Origin: Erythrobacter cryptus DSM 12079
GTDB lineage: Bacteria > Pseudomonadota > Alphaproteobacteria > Sphingomonadales > Sphingomonadaceae
Direction of reading: 5' to 3'
Assembly: GCF_000422985.1 (NCBI RefSeq)
Contig: NZ_AUHC01000001.1
Coordinates: 1 to 64,000 of the forward strand
Length of the DNA stretch: 64,000 nucleotides
Numbering within the stretch: the first letter of the stretch is position 1; each line of letters opens with the position of its first letter. A program made the translations under genes and the position numbers. Shown here in pieces: positions 27,568 to 37,094 of this stretch. Under the pieces are notes generated by a model. It was not told where the DNA came from. It searched no databases and saw nothing but the letters and a program-made list of their open reading frames with translations.

Positions 27568-28953
27568 ATGATCCGCCTGTTCAAGCACTACATCCCCCAT
27601 GCCGTGCTGCTGCTCGGGCTGCTCGATCTTGCGCTGCTGGTGATGGCGAGCGAACTCGCCTGGCAGCTGCGCGCCGCGCAGATCGGCATGGAGATCGGCG
27701 CGGTGGCGCATCGCGGGATCGCGCTGGTCGGCACCGCGCTGGTGATCTGGCTGGCGATGATCGCGGTCGGGGTCTATGGCCCCCACGCCTTGCGCTCGCT
27801 GCGCTTTGCCGGGGCGCGGGTGCTGGTGGCGATCAGCCTCGGGATCATTGCGCTGGCGGTGGTGGATTTCATCTTCCCCACCGACCTGTTCTGGCGCTCG
27901 ACCCTGCTTTACACCATGGGCCTTGCGATCCTGGTACTGATGGCCGATCGCCTGCTGCTCAATTCCTTCCTCGGTTCCTCGGCCTTTCGTCGGCGGGTGA
28001 TGGTGCTCGGCGCGGGCGATCGGGCGCAGCGCCTGCGCGCGCTCGCCGAGCGGCCCGAGACCGGCTTTGCCATCGTCGCCTATATCGCCATGAGCGAGGA
28101 TGCGCGCGTGGTCGAGGAAGCGATCCCGCACAGCGCGATCCACGATCTTGGCCGCTTCGTCGAGAATCTCGGGGTCTCCGAGGTGGTGCTGGCGCTGCAG
28201 GAGCGACGCAACGCCCTGCCCCTGAAGGATCTCCTGCGGATCAAGACCAAGGGCGTGCATGTCAACGACTTCTCGAGCTTTCTCGAGCGCGAGACCGGGC
28301 GCGTCGATCTCGACACGGCCAATCCCAGCTGGCTGATCTTCTCCGACGGCTTTTCCAGCGGGCGGATGTTTTCGAGCGCGGTCAAGCGCATCTTCGACAT
28401 TGCCGCGAGCCTCATCCTGCTCACCCTGACCCTGCCGGTGATCGTGCTCTTTGCCGCGCTGGTGAAGCTCGACAGCAAGGGCCCGGCCTTCTTCCGCCAG
28501 AAGCGCGTGGGGCTTTATGGGGAGCCGTTCACGCTCATTAAGCTGCGCTCGATGCGCGTCGATGCGGAGAAGGACGGGGCCAAGTGGGCCGAAAAGGACG
28601 ATCCGCGCATCACACGCATCGGGCGCTTCATCCGCAAGGTCAGGATCGACGAGCTGCCGCAGACCTGGAGCGTGCTCAAGGGAGACATGAGCTTTGTCGG
28701 CCCGCGGCCCGAGGTGCCGAGCTTTGTCGAGAGCCTCGAGGAGCAGATCCCCTTCTATGCCGAGCGGCACATGGTGAAACCCGGCATCACCGGCTGGGCG
28801 CAGATCAACTATCCCTACGGCGCCTCGGTCGAGGACAGCCGCGCCAAGCTCGAATATGATCTCTATTACGCCAAGAATTACACCCCCTTCCTCGATTTCG
28901 TGATCCTGTTGCAGACACTGCGGGTGATCCTCTGGCCCGAGGGAGCACGCTGA
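27568..28953 (+). CDS. Exosortase-A type EPS polyprenyl-phosphate glycosyltransferase
   Basis: A 461-residue integral-membrane glycosyltransferase of the TIGR03013 (XrtA/PEP-CTERM system) type. It has about five N-terminal helices, a Rossmann-like CoA-binding domain (VMVLGAGDRAQRLRAL) and a C-terminal bacterial sugar-transferase domain (FDIAASLILL, FRQKRVGLYG, KLRSM, ITGWAQINYPYGAS). It is expected to add the first sugar phosphate to the lipid carrier in exopolysaccharide synthesis. ATG at 27568 is preferred over the GTG at 27535. TGATG overlap with prsK. Confidence 0.85.
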   Translation: MIRLFKHYIPHAVLLLGLLDLALLVMASELAWQLRAAQIGMEIGAVAHRGIALVGTALVIWLAMIAVGVYGPHALRSLRFAGARVLVAISLGIIALAVVDFIFPTDLFWRSTLLYTMGLAILVLMADRLLLNSFLGSSAFRRRVMVLGAGDRAQRLRALAERPETGFAIVAYIAMSEDARVVEEAIPHSAIHDLGRFVENLGVSEVVLALQERRNALPLKDLLRIKTKGVHVNDFSSFLERETGRVDLDTANPSWLIFSDGFSSGRMFSSAVKRIFDIAASLILLTLTLPVIVLFAALVKLDSKGPAFFRQKRVGLYGEPFTLIKLRSMRVDAEKDGAKWAEKDDPRITRIGRFIRKVRIDELPQTWSVLKGDMSFVGPRPEVPSFVESLEEQIPFYAERHMVKPGITGWAQINYPYGASVEDSRAKLEYDLYYAKNYTPFLDFVILLQTLRVILWPEGAR

Positions 28954-31061
28954 TGGGTGGGCAGGGCTTGTGGCCGTTGGCGGCGCAGCTTGCCTGGACC
29001 TTCGGGGCGGCGCTCAGCGTGGCTGCGCTGGTGTGGACCTTGCGCCACGGCGAGCGCGCCCGGCCCGATCGCCTCGCACTGATCACCGCGGCCGGGGCGA
29101 GCGCGCTGTGGTGCGCGCTGGCAGCCGCGCTCGGGGCGGAGCACCCCGGCGCGGCGCTGGCGGTAACGGGCCGCAACCTCGCGCTGATCGCGGCGATCTT
29201 CGGCCTGTTTGGCGCCGATGGGCGCAGCGCCAGCCTGCGGCCGGTGCGTCCGGTGATCATCGCCCTGGTGCTGGTGCAGCTGCTCCAGCCGCTGGTGTTG
29301 CTGATCGGCGGGCGCGGCGCGGGCGGGGCGGCGTTCGAGGCGCGGGTGCTGATCGACATGCTGGTGGCGATCGGGGCGCTGCTGCTGCTGCACAATCTCT
29401 ATGCCGGCGCGGCGAGCGGCCTGCGCCCGCTGCTGCGCTGGACCGGCATCGCGCTCGCCGGGATCTTCGCCTATGATCTCAACCTCGCTGCGCTCGCCTA
29501 TCTGGGCGGCGAGGAGCCGGCGCTGCTGGCCGATCTGCGCGGGCTGTTCGCCGGGGCGATGGCGGCGCTCTTGGCCCTCGGCATGAATGCACGCGGGCCG
29601 CGCCTGCAGTTCAGTCCCTCGCGCACGGTGACGTTCCGCACCCTCTCGCTGGTGCTGATCGGCGGCTATCTTGCGGCGATGGCGCTGGTCACCCGCTCGC
29701 TGGCGCTGATTGGTGGCGATCTTGCCCGTGCGGGCGAGCTGCTCTTCGCGCTGGCGGCGGCACTGGCCGCGGCGCTGCTGCTCGTCTCGCCGCGGCTGCG
29801 CGGCTGGCTCAGGGTGGTGGCGAGCAAGCACCTGTTCCAGCACCGCTACGACTACCGCGAGGAATGGCTGCGCTTCACCCGCACCATCGGCCGGGCCGGG
29901 AGCGGCAGCGCGAGCCTCGAGGAACGCGCGATCCAGGCGCTGGCGGATATCACCGAGAGCCCGAGTGGGCTGCTGCTGATGCCGGGCGAGGATGCGCGGC
30001 TTGAGCTGGTGGCGCGCTGGAACTGGCCGACGCTCGAGGTGCCGGCGGTGGCGGGTGACTTCCGGCTTTCCGCCTTGCTCGAGCAGCACGGGCTCATCCT
30101 CGCGCTCGACGAGGTGCGGCGCGGGATCGATCACCACGGCGAGGCCGCCGAAGTGCCCGCCTGGCTGCGCGAGGCCGAGGATGCCTGGGCGCTGGTGCCG
30201 CTGCTCCACTTCGATCGGCTGGTGGCTGCGATCGTGCTCGCCCGCCCGCGCAGCCCGCGCCAGCTCGACTGGGAGGACTTCGATCTCCTGCGCGTCGCCG
30301 GCCAGCAGCTGGCCAGCTACCTTGCCGAACAGGCCGGGCAGCAGGCGCTGATGGAAGCGAGCCGCTTTGACGAGTTCAACCGCCGCATCGCCTTTGTGAT
30401 GCACGACATCAAGAACCTGGCCAGCCAGCTTTCGCTGCTTGCCGCCAATGCCGAAAGGCACGCCGACAATCCCGCCTTCCGTGCCGACATGCTGGTGACC
30501 TTGCGCAATTCGGCCGAGAAGCTCTCGGCGCTGCTGGCGCGGCTCGGGCGTTATGGCACCGGGCAGGTGGCGGGCCTTGCGCCCTTTGACCTTACTGCCT
30601 TGGCGCGCGACGTGGCCGCGCGCTTTGGCCCGCTCCACCCGGTGCTGCTCACCCGCGAGGCGCCGGTCAGCGTGATCGGCAACCGCGAGGCGCTGGAACA
30701 GGCGCTCATCCACCTTGTCCAGAACGCCATCGATGCCAGCCCCGCCGAAACCCCGGTGCTGCTCGATGTCGTGGCCGAGCGCCTGCATGCCAGCATCGCA
30801 GTGGTCGATCAGGGCTGCGGCATGAGCAGCGAATTCGTGCGCAGCGGGCTGTTCAAGCCCTTCGTCTCGTCCAAGCCGGGCGGCTTTGGTATCGGCGCCT
30901 TCGAGGCGCGCGAGCTGGTGCGCGCGATGGGCGGGCGAGTTGCGGTGGAAAGCCGCGAGGGGCTGGGCACCCGCTTCGTCGTGACCCTGCCCCTCGCGGA
31001 AACGGCACGGCTGCGCGCCGTGCAGGATGTTCCCGATGATCCCCGAGAGGAGGTCGCCTGA
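28953..31061 (+). CDS. prsK: Membrane histidine kinase PrsK (XrtA/PEP-CTERM system)
   Basis: A 702-residue sensor kinase. The first about 280 residues hold seven or more hydrophobic segments, a GAF-like region follows (about 320-460), then the phosphorylated His484 in FVMHDIKNLASQLS, and the HATPase domain with NLVQNAIDAS, QGCGMS and FKPFVSSKPGGFGIGAFEA. The stop overlaps the start of prsR (TGATG), as a cognate pair. It is known as part of the exosortase A system that controls PEP-CTERM/EPS gene expression; the signal is unknown. Confidence 0.9.
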   Translation: MGGQGLWPLAAQLAWTFGAALSVAALVWTLRHGERARPDRLALITAAGASALWCALAAALGAEHPGAALAVTGRNLALIAAIFGLFGADGRSASLRPVRPVIIALVLVQLLQPLVLLIGGRGAGGAAFEARVLIDMLVAIGALLLLHNLYAGAASGLRPLLRWTGIALAGIFAYDLNLAALAYLGGEEPALLADLRGLFAGAMAALLALGMNARGPRLQFSPSRTVTFRTLSLVLIGGYLAAMALVTRSLALIGGDLARAGELLFALAAALAAALLLVSPRLRGWLRVVASKHLFQHRYDYREEWLRFTRTIGRAGSGSASLEERAIQALADITESPSGLLLMPGEDARLELVARWNWPTLEVPAVAGDFRLSALLEQHGLILALDEVRRGIDHHGEAAEVPAWLREAEDAWALVPLLHFDRLVAAIVLARPRSPRQLDWEDFDLLRVAGQQLASYLAEQAGQQALMEASRFDEFNRRIAFVMHDIKNLASQLSLLAANAERHADNPAFRADMLVTLRNSAEKLSALLARLGRYGTGQVAGLAPFDLTALARDVAARFGPLHPVLLTREAPVSVIGNREALEQALIHLVQNAIDASPAETPVLLDVVAERLHASIAVVDQGCGMSSEFVRSGLFKPFVSSKPGGFGIGAFEARELVRAMGGRVAVESREGLGTRFVVTLPLAETARLRAVQDVPDDPREEVA

Positions 31062-32425
31062 TGGCCGAGAAGAAGCCGGTGCTGCTCGTGATCGAGGACG
31101 ATCCGGGCCTGCAGGCCCAGCTCAAATGGGCCTATGACGATTTTGCCGTCGTGATCGCGGGCGACCGGGACAGCGCCATCGCTGCCCTGCGCGCCGATAC
31201 GCCGGAGGTGGTGACGCTCGATCTTGGCCTGCCGCCCGATCCCGATGGGGTGAGCGAGGGCTTTGCCGTGCTCGATGCGATCATGGCCTTAAAGCCCGAT
31301 ACCAAGGTGATCGTCGCCTCGGGCCATGGCGCGCGCGAGAGCGCGATTGCCGCGATCGCGCGCGGGGCCTGGGATTTCTACCAGAAGCCGATCGACATTG
31401 ACACGCTCGGCCTGATCGTGCGCCGCGCCTTCCACGTGCGCGCGCTCGAGCAGGAGAACCGCCGTCTCCAGAGCGCGAGCAGCGCCGACAAGACCGTGCT
31501 CGGCCGCCTCATCACCGCTGCGCCCGAGATGGTGAAGGTCGCCCGCACGATCGAGCGCGTCGCCCGCACCAATGTCTCGGTGATGTTGCTCGGCGCCAGC
31601 GGCACCGGCAAGGAACTGCTTGCCCAGGGCCTGCACGAGGCGAGCGAGCGCGCCGCGGGCCCCTTTGTCGCGATCAATTGCGCCGCGATCCCCGAAACCC
31701 TGCTCGAAAGCGAACTGTTTGGCCACGAGAAGGGCGCCTTTACCGGGGCGGTGAAGACCACCGAGGGCAAGATCGAGAGCGCCCACGGGGGCACGCTGTT
31801 TCTTGATGAGGTGGGCGACATTCCGCTGCCGCTGCAGGTCAAGCTGCTGCGCTTCCTGCAGGAGCGCACCATCGAACGGGTCGGCGGGCGGCGCGCGATC
31901 GCGGTGGACACCCGGATCGTGTGCGCCACCCACCAGGATCTGGAAGCCATGATCCGTGAGGGCCGCTTCCGCGAGGATCTGTTCTACCGCCTTGCCGAGA
32001 TCGTCGTGCGCATCCCGGCGCTGGCCGAACGCCCCGGCGATCCGGTGCTGCTGGCCAAGGCCTTCTTGAAGCGCTTTGCCGCCGAGATGAACCCGGCGGT
32101 GAGCGGCTTTTCGGCCGATGCGCTCGCCGCGATCGATGCGCATGATTGGCCGGGCAATGTCCGCGAGCTGGAAAACCGGGTGAAGCGCGCGGTGATCATG
32201 GCCGATGGCAAGCTGGTGCAGCCCGAGGACCTTGATCTGGCACGGCAGGACGAGGCCGATGCCCACCTCCTCAACCTCAAGGCCGCGCGCGAGGCCGCCG
32301 ATCGCCGGGTGATCCGCCACGCGCTGGCCCGCAGCCAGGGCAATATCTCGAGCACCGCCAAGCTGCTCGGGATCAGCCGCCCGACGCTTTATGACCTGCT
32401 CAAGCAGTATGACCTGCAGGCCTGA
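31061..32425 (+). CDS. prsR: Sigma-54-dependent response regulator PrsR
   Basis: A 454-residue NtrC-type regulator. The receiver domain has Asp54 in TLDLGLPPD, the AAA+ domain has the Walker A GASGTGKE and the GAFTGA loop (225-230) used to contact sigma-54, and a C-terminal Fis-type HTH has ISRPTLYDLLKQYDL. It is the PEP-CTERM-box response regulator PrsR that activates genes of the exosortase A system. No rpoN is in the window. A possible sigma-54 promoter lies at 27414-27429. Confidence 0.9.
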   Translation: MAEKKPVLLVIEDDPGLQAQLKWAYDDFAVVIAGDRDSAIAALRADTPEVVTLDLGLPPDPDGVSEGFAVLDAIMALKPDTKVIVASGHGARESAIAAIARGAWDFYQKPIDIDTLGLIVRRAFHVRALEQENRRLQSASSADKTVLGRLITAAPEMVKVARTIERVARTNVSVMLLGASGTGKELLAQGLHEASERAAGPFVAINCAAIPETLLESELFGHEKGAFTGAVKTTEGKIESAHGGTLFLDEVGDIPLPLQVKLLRFLQERTIERVGGRRAIAVDTRIVCATHQDLEAMIREGRFREDLFYRLAEIVVRIPALAERPGDPVLLAKAFLKRFAAEMNPAVSGFSADALAAIDAHDWPGNVRELENRVKRAVIMADGKLVQPEDLDLARQDEADAHLLNLKAAREAADRRVIRHALARSQGNISSTAKLLGISRPTLYDLLKQYDLQA

Positions 32426-33890
32426 GGGCCGCGCGCTTCTCGCAACGCTGGGCCTTGCGCTGATGCTGGCTGCCTGCGGCGGGGCGGAGCGCGCGCCGCC
32501 GCCCCCTGACCCTTCCGCCGCGATCGCGCCGCTGCTCGGCAAGGCCGAGGCGGCGATGGCCAGCGGCGCGCTCGGCGAGGCCGCCCAAGCGCTCGATGCG
32601 GCGCTGGCGCGCGCGCCCGAGGATCCCGACCTGTGGGTGGCGATTGCGCGGCTGCGCTTTCGCGGGGGCGAACACCTCACCGCGCTCGAGGCGGCCGATC
32701 ACGCGCTCGCGCTGCGTCCGGATCATGCCTCGGGGCTGCTGCTGCGCGCGCTAATGGTGCGCGATGTCCATGGCTTTGCCGCGGCGCGCCCCTGGTTCGT
32801 CGCGGCGCTGGCCGCCGATCCCGACAGCGCCGATGCCTGGGCCGAATATGCCGCAAGCCTTGGCGACGGGGGCGAGGCCGGCGCCATGCTGGCAGCGGTG
32901 CGGCGGCTCGCCGAACTCGCGCCCGGCGATCCGCGGGTGTTCTATCTCCAGGCGGTGCTCGCCGCGCGCGCCGGAGAACTGGGGCTGGCGCGCAGCCTGC
33001 TGGACAGGAGCGGCCTTGCCGCGCGCGGAGTGCCCGCGGCGGTGCTGCTCGATGCGCTCATCAGCCTCGAGGAAGGCAATCCCGACAGCGCCGCCGAGGC
33101 GCTCGCCCGGCTGGCCGCGCACCAGCCTGCCAATGCGCGGCTGCGCGAGCTGCTCGCCCGCGCGCTGCTGGAGAGCGGGCGGGCGGGGGAGGTGGCGGCG
33201 CGATTCGGGCCCGAAGCCGCGCTGGCCGAGGCGTCGCCCTATCTGGTGATGGTGGTGGCGCGGGCGCAGGAACAGCTCGGCAATCGCGCCGCCGCAGCGC
33301 CGCTGCTGGCGCGCGCCTACGCCGGGGCAAGGCCGCGGCTGGCGGTGCTGGCCCCGCGCGAGGGCCTGCCGCAGCCGACCATAACGCTGCGCACCGCGGC
33401 AGCCAGGGGGGCGCAAGGCACGCTGGCGGCCGAGGCCGCGCGGCTGGCGGCGCGCTTTCCCGCCTCGGCCGATGTCGCCAGTCTGGTTGGCGATGCCGCG
33501 CTGGCGGGCAAGGATCCGGGGGGCGCGCTCGCCGCCTATGCCCGGGCGGCGCGGGTGAAGCGCCCCTGGCCGCTTACCCGCAAGGCGGTGCTCGCCGCGC
33601 GCGCGCAAGGTGACGAGGCCGCGGCCTTGACCCTGCTCGCCCGCCATGTCGCCGGCGAACCCGATGGCGCGAGCGGGCTTGTCGCGCTCGCCGAGGCCGA
33701 AGCGCGGCGCGGTGGCTGGCGCCGCGCGGCGTTGCTGCTCGATCACGCCATCGCGCTTGGCGCCGGGCACGATCCTGCCCTCCTGGCGCTGCGCCGCGAT
33801 GCCGCCCGCGCGATGGGGGACCGTGAGGCCGCGGCGCGCCTTGCCGCCCGCATCGCCGAGGTGCGCCCGGCGCCGCTCGCCGCGCGCTAG
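32409..33890 (+). CDS. TPR-repeat lipoprotein of the exosortase-A cluster
   Basis: A 493-residue protein with a lipoprotein signal (GLALMLAAC, lipobox LAAC) followed by tandem TPR-like helix pairs through most of the length. It resembles the tetratricopeptide proteins commonly found in XrtA/PEP-CTERM gene clusters. The start overlaps the 3' end of prsR by 17 bp; a start at 32391 is also possible but shortens nothing important. Probably anchored in the outer or inner membrane, assembling the EPS export complex (inference). Confidence 0.72.
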   Translation: MTCRPEGRALLATLGLALMLAACGGAERAPPPPDPSAAIAPLLGKAEAAMASGALGEAAQALDAALARAPEDPDLWVAIARLRFRGGEHLTALEAADHALALRPDHASGLLLRALMVRDVHGFAAARPWFVAALAADPDSADAWAEYAASLGDGGEAGAMLAAVRRLAELAPGDPRVFYLQAVLAARAGELGLARSLLDRSGLAARGVPAAVLLDALISLEEGNPDSAAEALARLAAHQPANARLRELLARALLESGRAGEVAARFGPEAALAEASPYLVMVVARAQEQLGNRAAAAPLLARAYAGARPRLAVLAPREGLPQPTITLRTAAARGAQGTLAAEAARLAARFPASADVASLVGDAALAGKDPGGALAAYARAARVKRPWPLTRKAVLAARAQGDEAAALTLLARHVAGEPDGASGLVALAEAEARRGGWRRAALLLDHAIALGAGHDPALLALRRDAARAMGDREAAARLAARIAEVRPAPLAAR

Positions 33891-33943
33891 CCTTCGCGCC
33901 GCGGCTCGACAAGCGCGCGCGTTCGGGGCAGGGCGCCGCGATC

Positions 33944-34900
33944 ATGCCGAGACTGCCGTTCCTCTCCGATCCGATGATCGCCGTGCTGGTGATCGCCACG
34001 CTGCTCGCCCTGCTGCTGCCCGCCAGCGGCGAGACGCGCGCGCTGGTGAGCCTCATCAGCAATGGCGGGATCTTCGTGCTCTTTCTCGTCAACGGGATGC
34101 GCTTGCCGCGCGGCGAGATCGCCCGGGCGCTTGCCAATGCGCGCTATTTCGGCCCGCTGCTCGCCTTCGTCTTCGGGGCCATGGCGCTCGCGGGGCTGGG
34201 GCTGGCCGCGATCGGCGGGGCGCTGTTGCCGCCGCTGGTGGCGCTCGGCTTTGTCTATCTCGGCTGCCTGCCTTCTACGGTGCAGTCGGCGACTTCCTAC
34301 ACCAGCCTTGCCGGGGGCAATGTGGCGCTCGCGGTGGTGGGGGCGGCGCTGATCAACATTGTTGGGGTGTTCGTGAGCGCGCCGCTCTTTGCCCTTCTCG
34401 GTGGCAGCGGGGCAGGCACGATCGGCAGCGAGGCGATCATGCGCATCGGCCTTATCCTCGTGCTTCCCTTCGTGCTCGGGCAGATCGTCCAGCCCCTGGT
34501 GATCGGGCAGCTGGCGCAGCACCGCGCGCGGATCGCCTGGCTCGATCGCGGGGTGATCGGCCTTGCGGTCTATGTCGCCTTTTCGGGCGCGGTCGAGCAG
34601 GGCCTGGCTCAGATGTTCGCCCCGCGCGACTGGGTGGTGCTGGTGGGGCTGGTGCTGGCGCTGCTGGCGCTGGCGCTGACGGCGGCCTGGAGCCTTGGCG
34701 GCCTCATCGGCCTTGCCCGGCCCGACCGCATCGCCTTTGTCTTTGCCGCTTCGCAAAAGAGCGTCGCGGTAGGCGCGCCGCTGGCGGCGATCCTGTTCCC
34801 CGCGGCGAGCGCCGGGTTCATCATCGCCCCGCTGCTGCTCTATCACCTCGCCCAACTGGTGATCGCCGTACCCCTCGCAGCGCGGCTCGCGCAGGGCTAG
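33944..34900 (+). CDS. Bile acid:sodium symporter family (BASS/SLC10A7-like) transporter
   Basis: A 318-residue protein with nine or ten hydrophobic helices. The segments LGCLPSTVQSATSYTSLAGGN and FAASQKSVAVGAPLAA are the SLC10-type inverted repeats and crossover region. It does not carry an obvious bile-acid signature and is of the YfeH/SLC10A7 type; the substrate is unknown. Its TAG shares the CTAG tetranucleotide with the stop of the convergent DUF475 gene. Confidence 0.83.
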   Translation: MPRLPFLSDPMIAVLVIATLLALLLPASGETRALVSLISNGGIFVLFLVNGMRLPRGEIARALANARYFGPLLAFVFGAMALAGLGLAAIGGALLPPLVALGFVYLGCLPSTVQSATSYTSLAGGNVALAVVGAALINIVGVFVSAPLFALLGGSGAGTIGSEAIMRIGLILVLPFVLGQIVQPLVIGQLAQHRARIAWLDRGVIGLAVYVAFSGAVEQGLAQMFAPRDWVVLVGLVLALLALALTAAWSLGGLIGLARPDRIAFVFAASQKSVAVGAPLAAILFPAASAGFIIAPLLLYHLAQLVIAVPLAARLAQG

Positions 34901-35949
34901 GCCGCGGCGCGTTCGGCCCGGGCGTGGCGCACCGACCACCAGAAGGACAGGCCGATGAGGATCGCCCCGATCAGCCCGGTGATGGTCTCGGGGATGTGGA
35001 ACACCGCCGAGACCAGCATGATCGCGCCCAGCACCACGATCGCCCAGAAGGCCCCGTGCTCGAGATAGCGATATTCGGCCAGCGTGCCCTGCCGCACGAG
35101 GTGCACCGTCATCGAGCGCACGAACATCGCCCCGATCGACAGGCCAAGCGCGATCACGATCATGTTGTTGGACAGCGCAAAGGCCCCGATCACCCCGTCG
35201 AAGCTGAAGCTTGCATCGAGGATGTTGAGATAGAGAAACCCGCCAAGCCCGCTGCGCACCACCGCGCCCGCCGCGCGCGCGGCGGCCTCGCGCAGCTCGA
35301 GCCAGTGGCTCAATGCCTCGACGGCGATGAAGGTGACAAGCCCGAGCATCCCGGCAACGAGGAAGGTGTGCGCCTCCTCCACCGGCATGAGGCTCGAGAT
35401 GCCCCACATGCCAAGCAGCAGGATGGCGATCTCGATCGCCGGCAGGTTCGAGACCCGCGCCAGCGCCTGTTCGATGCTGGCGATCCAGTGCACCTCCTTG
35501 TCGGCGTCGAAGAAGAACTTCATCCCCACCATGGCCAGGAAGGCCCCGCCGAAGCCGGCAATGCCGACATGGGCCGAACTGACCAGCGCCTCATACTGAT
35601 CCGGCCGATTGAGCGAGAGGTGGAGCGCCTCGATCGGGCCGATATTTGCCGCGATCGCCACGATCGCGAGCGGGAAGACGATCCGCATCCCGAACACCGC
35701 AAAGGCAATCCCCCAGGTGAGGAAGCGGCGCTGCCACACCGCGTCCATCTCCTTGAGCACCGAGGCATTGACCACGGCGTTGTCGAAGCTGAGCGAGACC
35801 TCGAGGACCGAGAGGATGATGACGATCCACAGCACCTCGGCCATGCCCATGATCGTGCCGCTGCTCGACAGTCCATACCAGGCGGCAAGGGCAAGGCAGA
35901 TGAGGGTGAAGACGAGCGAGAAGGTGTAGTAGCGAAGCAGCGTCTGCAT
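34897..35949 (-). CDS. DUF475 (TerC-like) integral membrane protein
   Basis: A 350-residue protein with nine or so hydrophobic helices. It carries the acidic TerC-type motifs SLSFDNAVVNAS (about 53-64) and DASFSFDGVIGAFA (about 242-255) inside membrane segments, typical of the DUF475 family. A metal-ion transport role (manganese or other divalent) is known for related TerC proteins, but not proved for DUF475. ATG at 35949 is used; TTG at 35961 is an alternative. Confidence 0.82.
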   Translation of the reverse strand: MQTLLRYYTFSLVFTLICLALAAWYGLSSSGTIMGMAEVLWIVIILSVLEVSLSFDNAVVNASVLKEMDAVWQRRFLTWGIAFAVFGMRIVFPLAIVAIAANIGPIEALHLSLNRPDQYEALVSSAHVGIAGFGGAFLAMVGMKFFFDADKEVHWIASIEQALARVSNLPAIEIAILLLGMWGISSLMPVEEAHTFLVAGMLGLVTFIAVEALSHWLELREAAARAAGAVVRSGLGGFLYLNILDASFSFDGVIGAFALSNNMIVIALGLSIGAMFVRSMTVHLVRQGTLAEYRYLEHGAFWAIVVLGAIMLVSAVFHIPETITGLIGAILIGLSFWWSVRHARAERAAA

Positions 35950-35993
35950 GGTGCGGGGCAAGCCTTGGATCGGGGCGGCGCGGTGAGAGGCGC

Positions 35994-36866
35994 TCAGCCC
36001 TTGGGCTGATAGGTTTGTTCGGGGCCGGGAAAGGCGCGCGCGCGCACCTCGGCGGCATAGCGCGCCACGGTGCGATCGATCACCCCGGCAATGTCTTCAT
36101 AGCGTTTGACGAAGCGCGGCACGCGCTCGAACATGCCGAGCATGTCCTCGGTGACGAGCACCTGCCCGTCGCACCGGGCCGAGGCGCCGATGCCGATGGT
36201 GGGGCAGGAGACCGCCTCGGTCACCGCCACCGCGATCGGCTCGAGCACGCCCTCGATCACCATGGCAAAGGCCCCGGCCTGATCGAGCGCCTTTGCATCG
36301 GCGAGGATCTTGGCCGCCTCGGCCTCGCTGCGCCCGCGCGCGCCATAGCCGCCGAGCACGTTGACCGCCTGCGGGGTGAGGCCGACATGGCCCATCACCG
36401 GAATGCCGCGCTGGCTGAGGAAGGCGATCGTGGGGGCCATCGCCTCGCCGCCTTCGAGCTTCACCGCCGCAGCACCAGTGGCCTTGAGCAGGAAGGCGGC
36501 GCTTTCAAAGGCCTTTTCGGGCGAGGCCTCGTAGGAGCCGAAAGGCATGTCGATCACCACCACGGCGTGATAGGAGCCGCGCACCACCGCCGCGCCGTGA
36601 TTGGCCATCATCTCGAGCGTGACCGGCACGGTCGAGGGCAGGCCATAGATCACCTGGCCGAGCGAATCGCCCACCAGCAAGAGATCGCAATGGGCATCGA
36701 GCAGCTGGGCCTGGCGGGCGGTGTAGGCGGTGAGCATCACCAGGGGCTCGGCGGTGCGGCCATCCTGCTTGCGCGCGCGGATCGCCGGCACGGTCAGCCG
36801 CCGCATCGGTGCCGGCGTGGGGTTGGCGCGGCTGGTGCTGGTGTCGAGCTGGAAGGTGGTGGACAT
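35994..36866 (-). CDS. panB: 3-methyl-2-oxobutanoate hydroxymethyltransferase
   Basis: A 290-residue PanB that makes ketopantoate from 2-oxoisovalerate for pantothenate/CoA synthesis. Motifs [57 protein letters not shown] and [16 protein letters not shown] are all present. The ATG at 36866 is the first plausible start before the conserved region. It is divergent from the permease, with 227 bp between them. Confidence 0.95.
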   Translation of the reverse strand: MSTTFQLDTSTSRANPTPAPMRRLTVPAIRARKQDGRTAEPLVMLTAYTARQAQLLDAHCDLLLVGDSLGQVIYGLPSTVPVTLEMMANHGAAVVRGSYHAVVVIDMPFGSYEASPEKAFESAAFLLKATGAAAVKLEGGEAMAPTIAFLSQRGIPVMGHVGLTPQAVNVLGGYGARGRSEAEAAKILADAKALDQAGAFAMVIEGVLEPIAVAVTEAVSCPTIGIGASARCDGQVLVTEDMLGMFERVPRFVKRYEDIAGVIDRTVARYAAEVRARAFPGPEQTYQPKG

Positions 36867-36985
36867 GGCGCGAGGCTCTAGCGCCTGGGCGCGCCGGGGG
36901 AAAGCCCGTGCATTGGTGCTTGTGTTGCGCTGGCGTTGCGCTAGCGTCGGCCCCCGGATGATCGTGCGGGGGTCCATGCGCGATC

Positions 36986-36993
36986 AGGAGGAG
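36986..36993 (+). promoter_or_regulatory. Strong ribosome-binding site (AGGAGGAG) for the short upstream ORF
   Basis: AGGAGGAG lies 11 nt before the ATG at 37005 in the leader of the amino-acid permease. It is far better than the sites in front of most genes here, which is the main reason to believe the short ORF is translated. Confidence 0.55.
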
Positions 36994-37004
36994 ATAAAAC
37001 CCAC

Positions 37005-37094
37005 ATGATTTGTGACAGGATGACACGGCAAGCCCGCTGCCGCATCGCGGCGGCGGCGCGGCGGCAGCGCCTGATCGGCGCAGGAGCGCTCTGA
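37005..37094 (+). CDS. Short arginine-rich leader peptide, coupled to the amino-acid permease
   Basis: A 29-codon ORF with 7 Arg codons (residues 5, 8, 11, 13, 19, 20 and 22), ending in IGAGAL. Its stop overlaps the permease start (TGATG). A hairpin with 9-bp arms (CGCTGCCGC 37035-37043 and GCGGCAGCG 37061-37069) lies inside the coding stretch. An Arg-rich leader before a cationic amino-acid transporter suggests ribosome-mediated sensing of arginine. In GC-rich DNA, Arg-rich frames are common by chance, so this needs experimental proof. Confidence 0.5.
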   Translation: MICDRMTRQARCRIAAAARRQRLIGAGAL

